Positions 48,285 through 57,656 are shown, numbered from the stretch's first letter. The stretch is DNA of 64,000 nt from Streptomyces sp. NBC_00425 (GCF_036030735.1 NZ_CP107928.1:4278001-4342000); one strand, 5' to 3'. The notes: generated by a model from the sequence alone, not told the origin. Numbers and translations are program-made.

Positions 48285-50071
48285 AGCACCCCGGCGAGGT
48301 CGAGGGCCGCGATGTAGCCGAAGGTCATCGCGGGTCCGATGGTCGAACCGGCGCCGGCGTAGCTGTGGCCCATGACCGCCGCGCTGGCGTTGCCGGCGGC
48401 GTACAGACCCGGGATCACCGAGCCGTCGGGTCGCAGCACCCGCGCGCGGGCGTCGGTACGCAGGCCGCCCTTGGTGCCGAGGTCTCCGGGGACGATGCGG
48501 AAGGCGTGGAACGGAGGCAGCCACAGGGGGGCCAGGCAGGAATTCGGAAGGACTCCCGGGTCCGTGTAGTAGTGGTCGTACGCGCTGTCGCCCCGCCCGA
48601 AGTCGGTGTCGTCGCCCCGCAGCGCGAGCGAGTTGAAGCGGTCGACGGTGGCGCGCAGGGCGGGCCCCGGGACGCCGATGGCGGCGGCGAGGGCGTCCAG
48701 GGACCAGGCCTTGTGCGCGGCGCCCGAGCTGTACCAGTCGGCCGGGAACGGGAAGGTCGGGGCCACGTCCTTGAACAGGTAGCGGTTGCGGTAGTTCTGG
48801 TCGGTGATCAGCCAGGCCGGGATCGCGGGGTCGGTCGGGTTCTGGTCGTACATGGTGTGGACGACGTCGCTGTAGGGGCCGGCCTCGTTGACGAAGCGTC
48901 GGCCGGCCGCGTTGACCAGGAGTCCGCCGGGGAGGGTGCGTTCGGCGAGGCAGAACCAGGGCTGGCCGGGGAGCGGGATCGCCGGGCCCCACCAGGCGTC
49001 GTCCATGAGGGCGAGGTCGGCGCCGAGCCGCTGCCCGGCCCGGATGCCGTCCCCGGTGTTCTCCTTCGCGCCGACGCTCCACTCGCCGATGGGCCGGCGC
49101 TGGTACTGGGCTCGCATCGCCGCGTCGTGCTCGAAACCGCCGGAGCCGACGACGACCCCGCGCCGGGCCCGCACCAGGCCGGGCGCCCCGTCGCGGGTGA
49201 TCACCGCGCCGACGACGGCTCCGTTTTCGACGTGCAGGTCGGTGAGCGGGCTGGAGAGCCAGAGCGGCACTCCGGCGGCGCGCAGCCCGAGCCGCAGGCC
49301 GCCCGCCAGGGACTGGCCCATGGTGAGCGGCTTCTGGCCGAGGAGCGCGGCCTTGGTGCCCCGGGCCAGGCACTCGGCGGCGACAGCGGCGCCCCGCACG
49401 CTGACGGCGGTCAGGTTGAGCCACTTGTAGTCGGCGCTGAAGACCACCATCCCGGCCGGGACCTGGAGGTACGAGGGGTTGAGGCGGGCCAGGTCCGCGC
49501 CGAGGAGGTTGCCGTCGAGCTGGTCGGGCTCCACGGAGCGGCCGTTCGGGAGGCCCCCGGGCAGCTCCGGGTAGTAGTCGCTGTAGCCCTCCATCCAGCG
49601 GAAGCGCAGCGGGCTGTGGGCCATCACGGAGGCGAGCATCGCCGGGCCGTGTGCGAGGAAGGCGCGCTGCCGGTCGGCGGGGACCTCCGGGCCGACGACC
49701 GCGGCCAGGTAGGCGGCTGCCTTCGCGGGGGTGTCGGGGACGCCTGCCGCGAGGATCACCGGGTTGTTCGGGATCCAGATCCCGGCGCCGGACCGGGCGG
49801 CCGAGCCCCCGAAGGTGGCCGCCTTCTCGACCACCACACAGCTCAGCCCCTGCCGGGTCGCGGTCAGCGCGGCGGTCATCCCGGCCGCGCCGGAACCGAC
49901 CACGACGACGTCGTACGTGCCGAGCAGGGGCAGGTCGGCGGCGGCGGCCGGCCGGCCGGCGGCGAGGACGAGCCCGCCGCCCGCGGCGGCGCCGAGCACC
50001 GTCCTGCGCGAGGGACGGCTGAGCGGCGGTGCGCTCTCGGGTGGTCTCACAGGGTCCGCGCTCATGGTCAT
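48281..50071 (-). CDS. Tat-exported FAD oxidoreductase, 3-ketosteroid dehydrogenase-like
   Basis: A 596-residue flavoprotein. A twin-arginine leader (SRRTVLG then a hydrophobic Ala/Gly stretch to AAAA near 50) marks folded export. The FAD fold is VVVVGSGAAGMTAALTATRQG with VVEKAATFGGSAARSGAGIWIPNN, the hallmark of the FAD_binding_2/KstD group, and the FAD end is GLYAAGNASAAVMGHSYAGAGSTIGPAMTFGYIA. This block is close to that of 3-ketosteroid delta-1-dehydrogenases. Steroid activity is not proven; the acyl-CoA degradation genes nearby make it worth testing. ATG 50071, or 50065. Confidence 0.85.
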   Translation of the reverse strand: MTMSADPVRPPESAPPLSRPSRRTVLGAAAGGGLVLAAGRPAAAADLPLLGTYDVVVVGSGAAGMTAALTATRQGLSCVVVEKAATFGGSAARSGAGIWIPNNPVILAAGVPDTPAKAAAYLAAVVGPEVPADRQRAFLAHGPAMLASVMAHSPLRFRWMEGYSDYYPELPGGLPNGRSVEPDQLDGNLLGADLARLNPSYLQVPAGMVVFSADYKWLNLTAVSVRGAAVAAECLARGTKAALLGQKPLTMGQSLAGGLRLGLRAAGVPLWLSSPLTDLHVENGAVVGAVITRDGAPGLVRARRGVVVGSGGFEHDAAMRAQYQRRPIGEWSVGAKENTGDGIRAGQRLGADLALMDDAWWGPAIPLPGQPWFCLAERTLPGGLLVNAAGRRFVNEAGPYSDVVHTMYDQNPTDPAIPAWLITDQNYRNRYLFKDVAPTFPFPADWYSSGAAHKAWSLDALAAAIGVPGPALRATVDRFNSLALRGDDTDFGRGDSAYDHYYTDPGVLPNSCLAPLWLPPFHAFRIVPGDLGTKGGLRTDARARVLRPDGSVIPGLYAAGNASAAVMGHSYAGAGSTIGPAMTFGYIAALDLAGVL

Positions 50072-50224
50072 GGCCACTCCAGCCCGCCGGGACGTCATGG
50101 ATGGATTCGGGTGGGGGGACCGGAATGTCGCGCGTGGGTCTTGTGAAGTCAAGGGCCGCGCACGGGAGTTCGCCAGCGGCATCACCCGCAGACACCCGCT
50201 GCCGCGTAGGGCTAGCGTGGCCGG

Positions 50225-50743
50225 GTGATCGATGACACCGTGCGACTGCGCCCCGTCCGCGAGGACGATCTGCCGATGCTGGAACAGTTCATGCTCGACC
50301 CCGAGGCCGCCGGGACGTTCTCGTGGTTCGGCTGGACGGACCCCGGGCGAATGCGGCGGCGCTGGGCCGAGAACGGCATGCTGTCCGTCGACGGAGGCCA
50401 GTTGATGGTGGCGTCCGGCACGGAACCGCTCGGCTTCGTGGCCTGGCGCAGGATCGTCACCGTGCCCCAGTCGTCCTACTGGAACATAGGCATCCAACTG
50501 CTGCCGCGGGCCCAGGGCCGCGGCGTCGGCACGCAGGCCCAGCGCCTGCTGGCCCGCTACCTGTTCGCGCACACGCCCGCCGTGCGGATCGAGGCGCACA
50601 CCGATGTGGAGAACATCGCCGAGCAACGCGCGCTGGAGAAGGCCGGTTTCACCCGCGAGGGCGTGCTGCGCAGCGTCGTGTTCCGCGACGGCCGCTGGCG
50701 CGACAGCCTGTCCTACAGCGTGCTGCGCGACGACGCACCCTGA
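50225..50743 (+). CDS. GNAT-family N-acetyltransferase
   Basis: A 172-residue RimJ/RimL-like acetyltransferase with the acetyl-CoA block IQLLPRAQGRGVGTQAQRLLARY and HTDVENIAEQRALEKAGFTREGVLR. TAGCGT ends 6 bases before GTG 50225, the spacing expected when transcription starts at the start codon, so the mRNA may be leaderless. Substrate unknown. Its 3' end faces the acyl-CoA ligase gene. Confidence 0.85.
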   Translation: MIDDTVRLRPVREDDLPMLEQFMLDPEAAGTFSWFGWTDPGRMRRRWAENGMLSVDGGQLMVASGTEPLGFVAWRRIVTVPQSSYWNIGIQLLPRAQGRGVGTQAQRLLARYLFAHTPAVRIEAHTDVENIAEQRALEKAGFTREGVLRSVVFRDGRWRDSLSYSVLRDDAP

Positions 50744-50779
50744 CCGGGCGGCGGTGCCGCCGGCGGGGTCCCGCCGAGA

Positions 50780-52705
50780 TCACTTCTCGTACAGCCCCTC
50801 CACCTGTTCCGCGAAGTCGCGGAGGACCGCCTCGCGGCGGAGTTTCATCGACGGGGTGAGGTGGCCGGCCTGTTCGGTGAAGTCGGTCGGCAGGATGACG
50901 AAGCGGCGGATCGACTCGGGGCGGGAGACCAGCTTGTTGGCCTCGTCGACCGCCCGCTGGAGCACCGCGTCGAGTTCCGCGTCGCCGATGAGCAGTTCCG
51001 CCGGCACCGGGTGCTTGCCGTTCATGTGCCGCCAGTGGGTGAGGCCGTCGGGGTCGAGGGTGAGCAGGGCGGAGACGTAGGGGCGGCCGTCGCCGAGGAC
51101 CATGGCCTGGGAGATCAGGGGGTGCGAGCGCAGCCAGTTCTCCAGCGGCGCGGGGGCGACGCTCTTGCCGCCGGCCGTGATGATCATCTCCTTCTTGCGG
51201 CCGGTGATCGTCAGATAGCCCTCGTCGTCGAGCGTGCCGAGGTCGCCGGTGGCGAGCCAGCCGTCGGGGGCGCCGGGGACCACTCCGCCGGCCGCCGGGT
51301 CCCAGTAGCCGCGCAGCACGTGGTCGCCGGCGATGAGGATCTCGCCGTCCGCCGCGATGCGGATCCTCGTGCCGGGCAGCGGCCAGCCCACCGTGCCCAG
51401 ACGGGGTTTCATCGGCGGGGTCACCGTGGACGCGCCCGTGGTCTCGGTGAGGCCGTAGCCCTCGTAGATCTCGATGCCCGCGCCGAGGTAGAAGGCGGAG
51501 AGGCGCCGGCCGAGGGGGGAGCCGCCGCAGATGGCGTGGCGGACCCTGCCGCCCATGGCGTTGCGGATGCGGCGGTAGACGAGCGGGTCGTAGAGGGCGC
51601 GGGCAGCGCGCAGGGTGGCCCCCGGGCCGGATCCCGCGCCGGTCTTCTGCGCCTCGACTGCCTCGCCGTAGCGGCGGGCCACGCCCACGGCCCGGTCGAA
51701 GGAGGACAGCTTGCCGCCCGCCTCGGCCTTCGCCCGGGCGGTGTTGAAGATCTTCTCCAGCATGTACGGGATGGCCAGCAGACAGGTGGGTCTGAAGGCC
51801 GCCAGGTCAGGCAGGAGTTGGTCCGCCTTCAGGCTCGGGGCGTGGCCGAGGCGGACGCGGGCGCGGATGCAGGCGATGGCGACCATCCGGCCGAAGACGT
51901 GCGACATGGGGAGGAAGAGGAGGACGGAGAGCTCGTCGTCGTTCTTGGCCTTGAAGACCGGGTAGAGGAGTTCGATCGCGTTGTCGACCTCGGCGAAGAA
52001 GTTGCCGTGGGTGAGGGCGCAGCCCTTGGGCCGGCCGGTGGTGCCGGAGGTGTAGATGAGGGTGGCGAGCGTGTCGGGGACGAGCATTCCGCGGCGGATC
52101 TCGACCTCGGCGTCCGGCACCCGTTCGCCCGCCTCGATCAGCCGGTCCACATGCCCTTTCTCCATGACCCACATGTGCTGGAGGTCGGGCAGCCGGTCGC
52201 GCTCCGGGCCGAGGGCCGCCGCCTGGCCGGCGGTCTCGGTGACGAGGGCGACCGCGCCGGAGTCCTGGAGGATCCAGCGGGTCTGGAAGACCGAGGAGGT
52301 CGGGTAGACGGGCACGGTGACCAGGCCGGCCGCCCAGGCCGCGAAGTCGAGCAGGGTCCACTCGTAGGTCGTGCGGGCCATGATGGCGAGCCGGTCGCCG
52401 GGCGCCAGCCCCTCCGCGATCAGCCCGCGGGCCACGGCGTGGACCTGCGCGGCGAAGCGTTCCGCCGTGATGTCGCTCCAGTGCCCGTCCGCTCCACGGC
52501 GGCTGAGGACCACCGACTCGGGGACGGCCGCCGCGTTGTCGTAGGGCAGGTCGGCGAGCGAGCCGTACGTCACCGGGCGGGCGAGGGCGGGCAGGGACGC
52601 CTCGCGCACGGCGCCGTCCAGTCGTCGCGTCTCGGGTTCCACGAGGACGGGAGGAGCGTCGGGGTCGGCGTAGGCCGAGCCGGCGGCTGAGTACGGGGTG
52701 GACAC
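50780..52705 (-). CDS. Long-chain fatty acyl-CoA ligase (AMP-binding)
   Basis: A 641-residue adenylate-forming enzyme activating fatty acids to acyl-CoA. The P-loop LIYTSGTTGRPKGCALTHGN, the A5-type YEGYGLTETTGAST, and TGDLGTLDDEGYLTITGRKKEMIITAGGKSVAP are all present, as is the long-chain-type LIYTSG to VFGRM spacing. GTG 52705 has AGGGAG 7 bases before it. It may feed the thiolase/reductase/hydratase genes that follow on the chromosome. Confidence 0.92.
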   Translation of the reverse strand: MSTPYSAAGSAYADPDAPPVLVEPETRRLDGAVREASLPALARPVTYGSLADLPYDNAAAVPESVVLSRRGADGHWSDITAERFAAQVHAVARGLIAEGLAPGDRLAIMARTTYEWTLLDFAAWAAGLVTVPVYPTSSVFQTRWILQDSGAVALVTETAGQAAALGPERDRLPDLQHMWVMEKGHVDRLIEAGERVPDAEVEIRRGMLVPDTLATLIYTSGTTGRPKGCALTHGNFFAEVDNAIELLYPVFKAKNDDELSVLLFLPMSHVFGRMVAIACIRARVRLGHAPSLKADQLLPDLAAFRPTCLLAIPYMLEKIFNTARAKAEAGGKLSSFDRAVGVARRYGEAVEAQKTGAGSGPGATLRAARALYDPLVYRRIRNAMGGRVRHAICGGSPLGRRLSAFYLGAGIEIYEGYGLTETTGASTVTPPMKPRLGTVGWPLPGTRIRIAADGEILIAGDHVLRGYWDPAAGGVVPGAPDGWLATGDLGTLDDEGYLTITGRKKEMIITAGGKSVAPAPLENWLRSHPLISQAMVLGDGRPYVSALLTLDPDGLTHWRHMNGKHPVPAELLIGDAELDAVLQRAVDEANKLVSRPESIRRFVILPTDFTEQAGHLTPSMKLRREAVLRDFAEQVEGLYEK

Positions 52706-53087
52706 GGGCGGCTCCCTGGGCGTGCAGCGAAGAAACTGCTTGCTGCATGACGTACGTGCTTCGCGCACCGACGCGTTCAACCGGGATGCCCCCTATGAAA
52801 GGGGTTACCGCCAGTTAGGTAGGGGATCGTACGGCGCTCACATGTGGGGCTTGTGCGTGTTCCGGGATGTTCCGGGGTCGGGGCTGTGCAATCTCGGCGG
52901 TTATGTGAGGGATCTTCAGGTTTGTCGCGGCTTCAGCCGAGCTCGCCGTTCACTCGCGTCCTGTCGTTCACTGCGGCTCCGCTCTCCGCCCGGCGCCGCT
53001 CTCGGCCCCGGCTGCACTCTCCGCCCCGGCTGCACTCTCCGCCCCGGCTCCGCTCTCCGCCCCGCCGCCGCCTCTCGGCTGCGCCGG
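52706..53087. repeat. Intergenic region with 18-bp tandem repeats
   Basis: This 382-bp gap lies between two minus-strand genes. At 52990-53061 are four 18-bp units (CCGGCTGCACTCTCCGCC consensus). The right part lies just past the thiolase stop; the left part (about 52740-52900) is AT-richer and should hold the acyl-CoA ligase promoter, though I cannot fix its boxes. No gene is seen. Confidence 0.65.
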
Positions 53088-54434
53088 TCACGCCCGCTCC
53101 AGGATCGCCGTCACACCCTGACCGCCCGCCGCGCAGACGGAGATCAGACCGCGCGAGGGTCCGTGCTGCTCGGTGAGCAGCTTGGCGAGCGTCGCGACGA
53201 TGCGGGCGCCGGTCGCCGCGAAGGGATGGCCGGTGGCGAGCGAGGAGCCGGCGACGTTCAGCCGGTCCCGGTCGACCGGGGCGAGGCCCTGCTTCTCCCA
53301 GGCCGCCAGCGTCGCCAGCACCTGGGAGGCGAAGGCCTCGTGGACCTCCACCAGGTCGAAGTCCTCCATGCCGAGGCCGGCCCGTTCCAGCATCCGCGGG
53401 ACGGCGTACGCGGGAGCCATCAGCAGGCCGTCGCCGGTCCCGTTTCCGCCGTCGGCCGCGTCGCCGCGCACGAAGTCCACGGCCGCCGTCTCGTAGGCCG
53501 TCAGGTAGGCGAGCGGCTCCAGACCGCGGGCCTCGGCCCACTCCTCGGAGGCGAGGAGGACGACCGCGGCGCCGTCCGTCAGCGGCGTCGAGTTGCCTGC
53601 CGTCATGGTGGGTTCGGGGCCGTCGACGCCGAACACCGGCTTCAGCCGGGCCAGTTTCTCGACGGTGGAGTCCGGCCGCAGGTTCTGGTCGCGGGCCAGG
53701 TCGTGGAACGGGACGACGAGGTCGTCGAAGAAGCCGCGCTCGTAGGCGGCGGCGAGGCGCTGGTGACTGGCGGCCGCCAGCACGTCCTGGGCCTCCCGCT
53801 CGACGCCCCAGACGCGGGCGGTGACCGCGGCGTGCTCGCCCATGGACAGACCGGTGCGCGGTTCGGCGTTGCGCGGGATCTCGGGGATCAGATGGGAGGG
53901 GCGGATCTGTGCGAGCGCCTTGAGGCGGGCTCCGGTCGTCTTCGCCCGGCGGGCCTCCAGGAGGATGCGCCGCAGTCGGTCGTTGACGCCCAGCGGCGCG
54001 TCGCTCGCGGTGTCCGCGCCGCCCGCGATCGCCGAGTCGGTCTGGCCGAGGGCGATCTTGTTGGCGGCGGCGATCACGGCCTGCAGGCCGGTGCCGCAGG
54101 CCTGTTGGATGTCGTAGGCGGGGGTGCGGGGGTCGAGCTTCGAGCCGAGGACGGTCTCACGGGCCAGGTTGAAGTCACGGCTGTGCTTGAGGACGGCTCC
54201 GGCGACCACCTCGCCCACCACGCCGGGGACGTCGAGGGCGTACCGGCTCACCAGCCCGTTCACCGCCGCCGTCAGCATCTCCTGGTTGGAGGCGGTGGCG
54301 TAGGGGCCGTCAGAGCGGGCGAAGGGGATGCGCGAGCCGCCGACGATCGCGACGCGGCGGGCGCGCGGGGGCTCGGAAGGACTCCGGAGCGAGGGCTCCA
54401 CCAGCTTCAGCCGTGACGGCTCCGAGGGACTCAT
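53088..54434 (-). CDS. Acetyl-CoA C-acyltransferase (FadA/FadI-type thiolase)
   Basis: A 448-residue thiolase, cleaving 3-ketoacyl-CoA in beta-oxidation. The acyl-accepting Cys is in YDIQQACGTGLQAVI, the His of the second site in VEVHEAFASQ, the TMTAGNSTPLTDGAAVVLLA block follows the family, and the final Cys is in SVCAAGGQGVTAILERA. The first 25 residues are an extra Ser/Pro-rich lead. ATG 54434. It is divergent from the reductase/hydratase pair, sharing an operator-rich promoter region. Confidence 0.93.
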   Translation of the reverse strand: MSPSEPSRLKLVEPSLRSPSEPPRARRVAIVGGSRIPFARSDGPYATASNQEMLTAAVNGLVSRYALDVPGVVGEVVAGAVLKHSRDFNLARETVLGSKLDPRTPAYDIQQACGTGLQAVIAAANKIALGQTDSAIAGGADTASDAPLGVNDRLRRILLEARRAKTTGARLKALAQIRPSHLIPEIPRNAEPRTGLSMGEHAAVTARVWGVEREAQDVLAAASHQRLAAAYERGFFDDLVVPFHDLARDQNLRPDSTVEKLARLKPVFGVDGPEPTMTAGNSTPLTDGAAVVLLASEEWAEARGLEPLAYLTAYETAAVDFVRGDAADGGNGTGDGLLMAPAYAVPRMLERAGLGMEDFDLVEVHEAFASQVLATLAAWEKQGLAPVDRDRLNVAGSSLATGHPFAATGARIVATLAKLLTEQHGPSRGLISVCAAGGQGVTAILERA

Positions 54435-54464
54435 CTCGACCTGCTCCTCACCCTTGACCTAGAC

Positions 54465-54494
54465 TTACCCCAGGTAACCTTACTCCAGAGTAAG
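54465..54494. promoter_or_regulatory. Two adjacent palindromic operators
   Basis: TTACC-CCA-GGTAA (54465-54477) and CTTACTC-CA-GAGTAAG (54479-54494) are both perfect inverted repeats sharing TTAC/GTAA arms, about 15 bases centre to centre. They overlap a plus-strand promoter (TTGACC 54453-54458, TAACCT 54475-54480) and sit 30-60 bases before the thiolase start. This is a likely TetR-family control point for the divergent pair. Confidence 0.75.
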
Positions 54495-54522
54495 CATGTG
54501 CGCCGAGCCCGTGGGAGAGAAC

Positions 54523-55860
54523 ATGGCCGACCGCTATCTGAGCTTCACCGCCACCGCACCGGGCCGCTTCCTCACCCGCAGGCTCGGTCTGCCGCAACCG
54601 GCGGCGCTGCTGCGCTGGTCAGCCGAACGCCCCTCCCTCACCGGCTCCTTGATCCACCTTACGGCCGGGAGGTCCACACTCGGACTCGCGCCGGTACTGG
54701 CCCGCGCCGGCCTGCCGCTCCACGACGGCGAGGGCGCCGGCGCAGCCGACGTCCCCGGCCCCGCCGCCGTCGTCCTCGACGCGACCGGCGTCCGGGACGT
54801 CGACGCCCTCGCCGAGGTGCACGCCGCCCTGCACCCGGTGGTGCGGTCGGTCGCCGCGAGCGGCCGGATCGTCGTCCTCGGCGCGCCCCTCGACCCCGAC
54901 GACCACTGCCAGGCAGCCGTACAGCAGGCCCTGGAAGGGTTCGTGCGCTCCCTCGGCAAGGAGGTCGGACGCGGCAGGACCGTCAACCTGGTCCGGCTGA
55001 CCGACGCACAGGCCGCCGAGTCCACGCTGCGCTTCCTCCTCTCCCCCAAGTCGGCCTACGTCAGCGGGCAGGTGATCGGCGTGGGCGCCGCCGGCGCCCC
55101 CGGCTCCGAAGACCCCGACGACTGGTCGCTCCCCCTCGCCGGCCGCACCGCGCTCGTCACCGGCGGCGCCCGGGGGATCGGCGCGGCCGTCGCCGAGCGG
55201 CTGGCCGGGGACGGCGCCCGGGTCGTCGTCCTCGACGTGCCGCAGGCCGAGGACGACGCCCGCCGGGTCGCCGAACGGCTGGGCGGCGCCGCCCTCGCGC
55301 TCGACATCACGGCGGCCGACGCGGGCGAGCGGATCGCCGCCGAACTGCCCGGCGGGCTCGACGCTCTGATCCACAACGCGGGGATCACCCGGGACCGACG
55401 ACTGGTCAACATGCCTGCCGAACGCTGGAGTTCGGTGCTCGACGTCAACCTGGCCAGCGTGCTGCGCACCACGGACACGCTGCTCGCCAAGGGCGTGCTG
55501 CGACCGGGCGGGCGGATCGTCGCCACCGCCTCCATCGCAGGACTCGCGGGCAACGCGGGCCAGACGAACTACGGCGCGAGCAAGGCGGGGATCGCGGGAC
55601 TCGTGCGCACCCTGGCGCCCCACGCGCTCGCGGAGCACGGGGTCACGGTGAACGCGGTGGCGCCCGGCTTCATCGAGACCAGGATGACCGCCGCGGTGCC
55701 GCTGTTCATCCGCGAGGCGGGCCGGCGTATGAACTCCCTGGCGCAGGGCGGGCTGCCCGTCGACGTCGCCGAGACGACGGCGTGGCTCGCGCACCCCGCC
55801 TCCGGCGCGGTCAACGGGCAGGTCGTGCGGGTGTGCGGCCAGAGCCTGCTGGGGGCGTAG
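54523..55860 (+). CDS. 3-oxoacyl-ACP/CoA reductase, long two-domain FabG-like
   Basis: A 445-residue reductase of the high-molecular-weight FabG type. Residues 1-195 are a degraded Rossmann-like domain. Residues 205-445 are the active SDR: TGGARGIGAAVAERL for NAD(P), the Asn of HNAGITRDRRL, the Ser in TASIAGLAGNAGQ and the catalytic Y-x3-K as YGASK. Mycobacterial FabG4 has the same layout and prefers NADH and CoA esters. ATG 54523 has GGGAGAG just before it; an ATG at 54496 is possible but lies on the operator. The stop overlaps the next start (TAGTG). Confidence 0.9.
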   Translation: MADRYLSFTATAPGRFLTRRLGLPQPAALLRWSAERPSLTGSLIHLTAGRSTLGLAPVLARAGLPLHDGEGAGAADVPGPAAVVLDATGVRDVDALAEVHAALHPVVRSVAASGRIVVLGAPLDPDDHCQAAVQQALEGFVRSLGKEVGRGRTVNLVRLTDAQAAESTLRFLLSPKSAYVSGQVIGVGAAGAPGSEDPDDWSLPLAGRTALVTGGARGIGAAVAERLAGDGARVVVLDVPQAEDDARRVAERLGGAALALDITAADAGERIAAELPGGLDALIHNAGITRDRRLVNMPAERWSSVLDVNLASVLRTTDTLLAKGVLRPGGRIVATASIAGLAGNAGQTNYGASKAGIAGLVRTLAPHALAEHGVTVNAVAPGFIETRMTAAVPLFIREAGRRMNSLAQGGLPVDVAETTAWLAHPASGAVNGQVVRVCGQSLLGA

Positions 55861-56759
55861 TGCGCACGCCCGCCACGCCGACGACCCTGACCGCGCTTCC
55901 GTCCCTCGGCCCGCTGTTCGCCCGCGGCGCGCTGCGCTCCCCCTTCAAGCACCCCCGCCCGGGAGTCTCCTTCTCCGGCGCCGGGGACCGCCTCGTGCTG
56001 CCCGGCCTGCGCGTGGACCCGACCCGGCTCGCCGCCTACGAGCGCGTCTGCGGCTTCCCGACCGGCGAGGACTCGCTGCCGCTCACCTACCCGCACGTCC
56101 TGGGCTTCCCGCTGGCCATGAAGGTCATGAGCGGCCGGGACTTCCCGCTCCCGCTGCTCGGCCTCGTCCACACGTCGATCGAGATCACCCGCCGCACCTC
56201 GCTCGCGTCCGCCGGGACCTACGAACTCTCGGTGTACGTCGAGGAGTTGGCACCGCACCGGCGCGGGACGGAGGCCGTCGTGGTCACCGAGCTGCGGCAG
56301 GACGGCGAGACCGTGTGGGAGTCGACGAGCAGATACCTCGCCCGGCACGCCACCGAGGCCGCGCCCGCCGCCGGGGAGCCGGAGCCCTGCGCGCCGCCGG
56401 TGCTCGACGAGTGGCGGCTCGCCGCCGACGTCGGCCGGCGCTACGGCGCCGCCTCCGGCGACCGCAACCCCATCCACCTCCACCCGCTCACCGCCCGGCT
56501 CTTCGGCTTCCCCCGGGCCATCGCGCACGGCATGTGGACCGTCGCCCGCTGCCTCGCCGCCCACGGCGTCCCGCAGCAGGCACGGGTCCGGGCCGACTTC
56601 CGGGCCCCTGTCCTGCTCCCCGGCACGGTGTCGTTCGCCTCGGACGGCGCCCGGTTCGCCCTGTGCGGCACGGGAGACCCGGCCCGGATCCATGTGACGG
56701 GACGCGTGGATCCCCTGCCCGACCCGCTCCCGCGCACGGGCCCCGCGCACACACCGTGA
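55860..56759 (+). CDS. MaoC-family enoyl-CoA/acyl hydratase (double hotdog)
   Basis: A 299-residue hydratase of the MaoC/HTD type, working on trans-2-enoyl thioesters. The active-site block is YGAASGDRNPIHLHPLTARLFGFPRAIAHGMW near residue 195-225, with the catalytic Asp and His; the first half is a diverged hotdog lacking these residues, the usual arrangement of fused MaoC proteins. GTG 55860 overlaps the reductase stop by one base, so the two are co-translated. With the thiolase it supplies three consecutive beta-oxidation steps. Confidence 0.9.
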   Translation: MRTPATPTTLTALPSLGPLFARGALRSPFKHPRPGVSFSGAGDRLVLPGLRVDPTRLAAYERVCGFPTGEDSLPLTYPHVLGFPLAMKVMSGRDFPLPLLGLVHTSIEITRRTSLASAGTYELSVYVEELAPHRRGTEAVVVTELRQDGETVWESTSRYLARHATEAAPAAGEPEPCAPPVLDEWRLAADVGRRYGAASGDRNPIHLHPLTARLFGFPRAIAHGMWTVARCLAAHGVPQQARVRADFRAPVLLPGTVSFASDGARFALCGTGDPARIHVTGRVDPLPDPLPRTGPAHTP

Positions 56760-56989
56760 GCAGCCGCCCCGGGCTCCGGGCCCCAGGCCCCGGGTGAGCC
56801 CACCCGGCCGGACGTCCGCCGAGGCCGATCGTGACGGCGGGGGGAGCCCGGGGAGCGGGAACAGCGGGGAGGACGCCTGGGGCCGAAGCCTGCGACAGGG
56901 CCGGCGAAGCCACCGTGCCACCGCAGGACCACGGCCCCGCCGCCGGGCAGAGCGGAGACGACCGTGACGGCGAGGACCCTCCGGCGCGA

Positions 56990-57656
56990 GTTCGCCGGTG
57001 CGCACTCCGCCGTGCCGACTCGCCGGTGCCGACTCGGCCGTGCGGACTCGCCGGTGCCGACTCGGCCGTGCGGACTCGCCGGTGCCGGCTCGCCGGCGCG
57101 AACTCCGCCGTGCGGAATCCGCCGTGCCGGCTCGGCCGCGCGGACTCGGCGGTGCCGGCTCCGCCGCGCGGACTCGGCCGTGGGGACCCGCCGGTGCCGG
57201 CTCGGCGGTGCGGACTCGCCGGTGCGGGCTCCGCCGTGCGGGCTCGCCGGTGCCGACTCGTCGGCGCGAACTCCGCCGTGCGGAATCCGCCGTGCCGGCT
57301 CGGCCGCGCGGACTCGGCCGTGGGGACCCGCCGGTGCCGGCTCGGCGGTGCGGACTCGCCGGTGCGGGCTCCGCCGTGCGGACTCGCCGGTGCCGACTCG
57401 CCGGCGCGAACTCCGCCGTGCGGAGTCCGCCATGGCGGCTCGGCGGTGCGGACTCGCCGGTGCCGACTCGGCGGTGCGGACTCGCCGGTGCGGGCTCCGC
57501 CGTGCGGACTCGCCGGTGCCGACTCGCCGGTGCCGGCTCGGCGGTGCGGACTCGCCGGTGCGGGCTCCGCCGTGCGGACTCGCCGGTGCCGACTCGCCGG
57601 CGCGAACTCCGCCGTGCGGAGTCCGCCGTGGCGGCTCGGCGGTGCGGGCTCGGCGA
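56990..57656. repeat. 14-bp minisatellite, about 46 copies
   Basis: Nearly all of this stretch is built from 14-bp units such as ACTCGCCGGTGCCG, ACTCGGCCGTGCGG and GCTCCGCCGTGCGG. The units are grouped in longer repeated blocks, each starting near GGCGCGAACTCCGCCGTGCGG (about 57095, 57272, 57400, 57600). It fills most of the 1,014-bp gap between the MaoC and tetR genes; the flanks (56760-56989 and 57657-57773) show nothing else. All six frames stay partly open only because the sequence is repetitive and very GC-rich. Confidence 0.9.

Noticed and set aside
56990..57656. CRISPR array
   Set aside because: Repeats are short, contiguous and degenerate with no unique spacers, and there are no cas genes.
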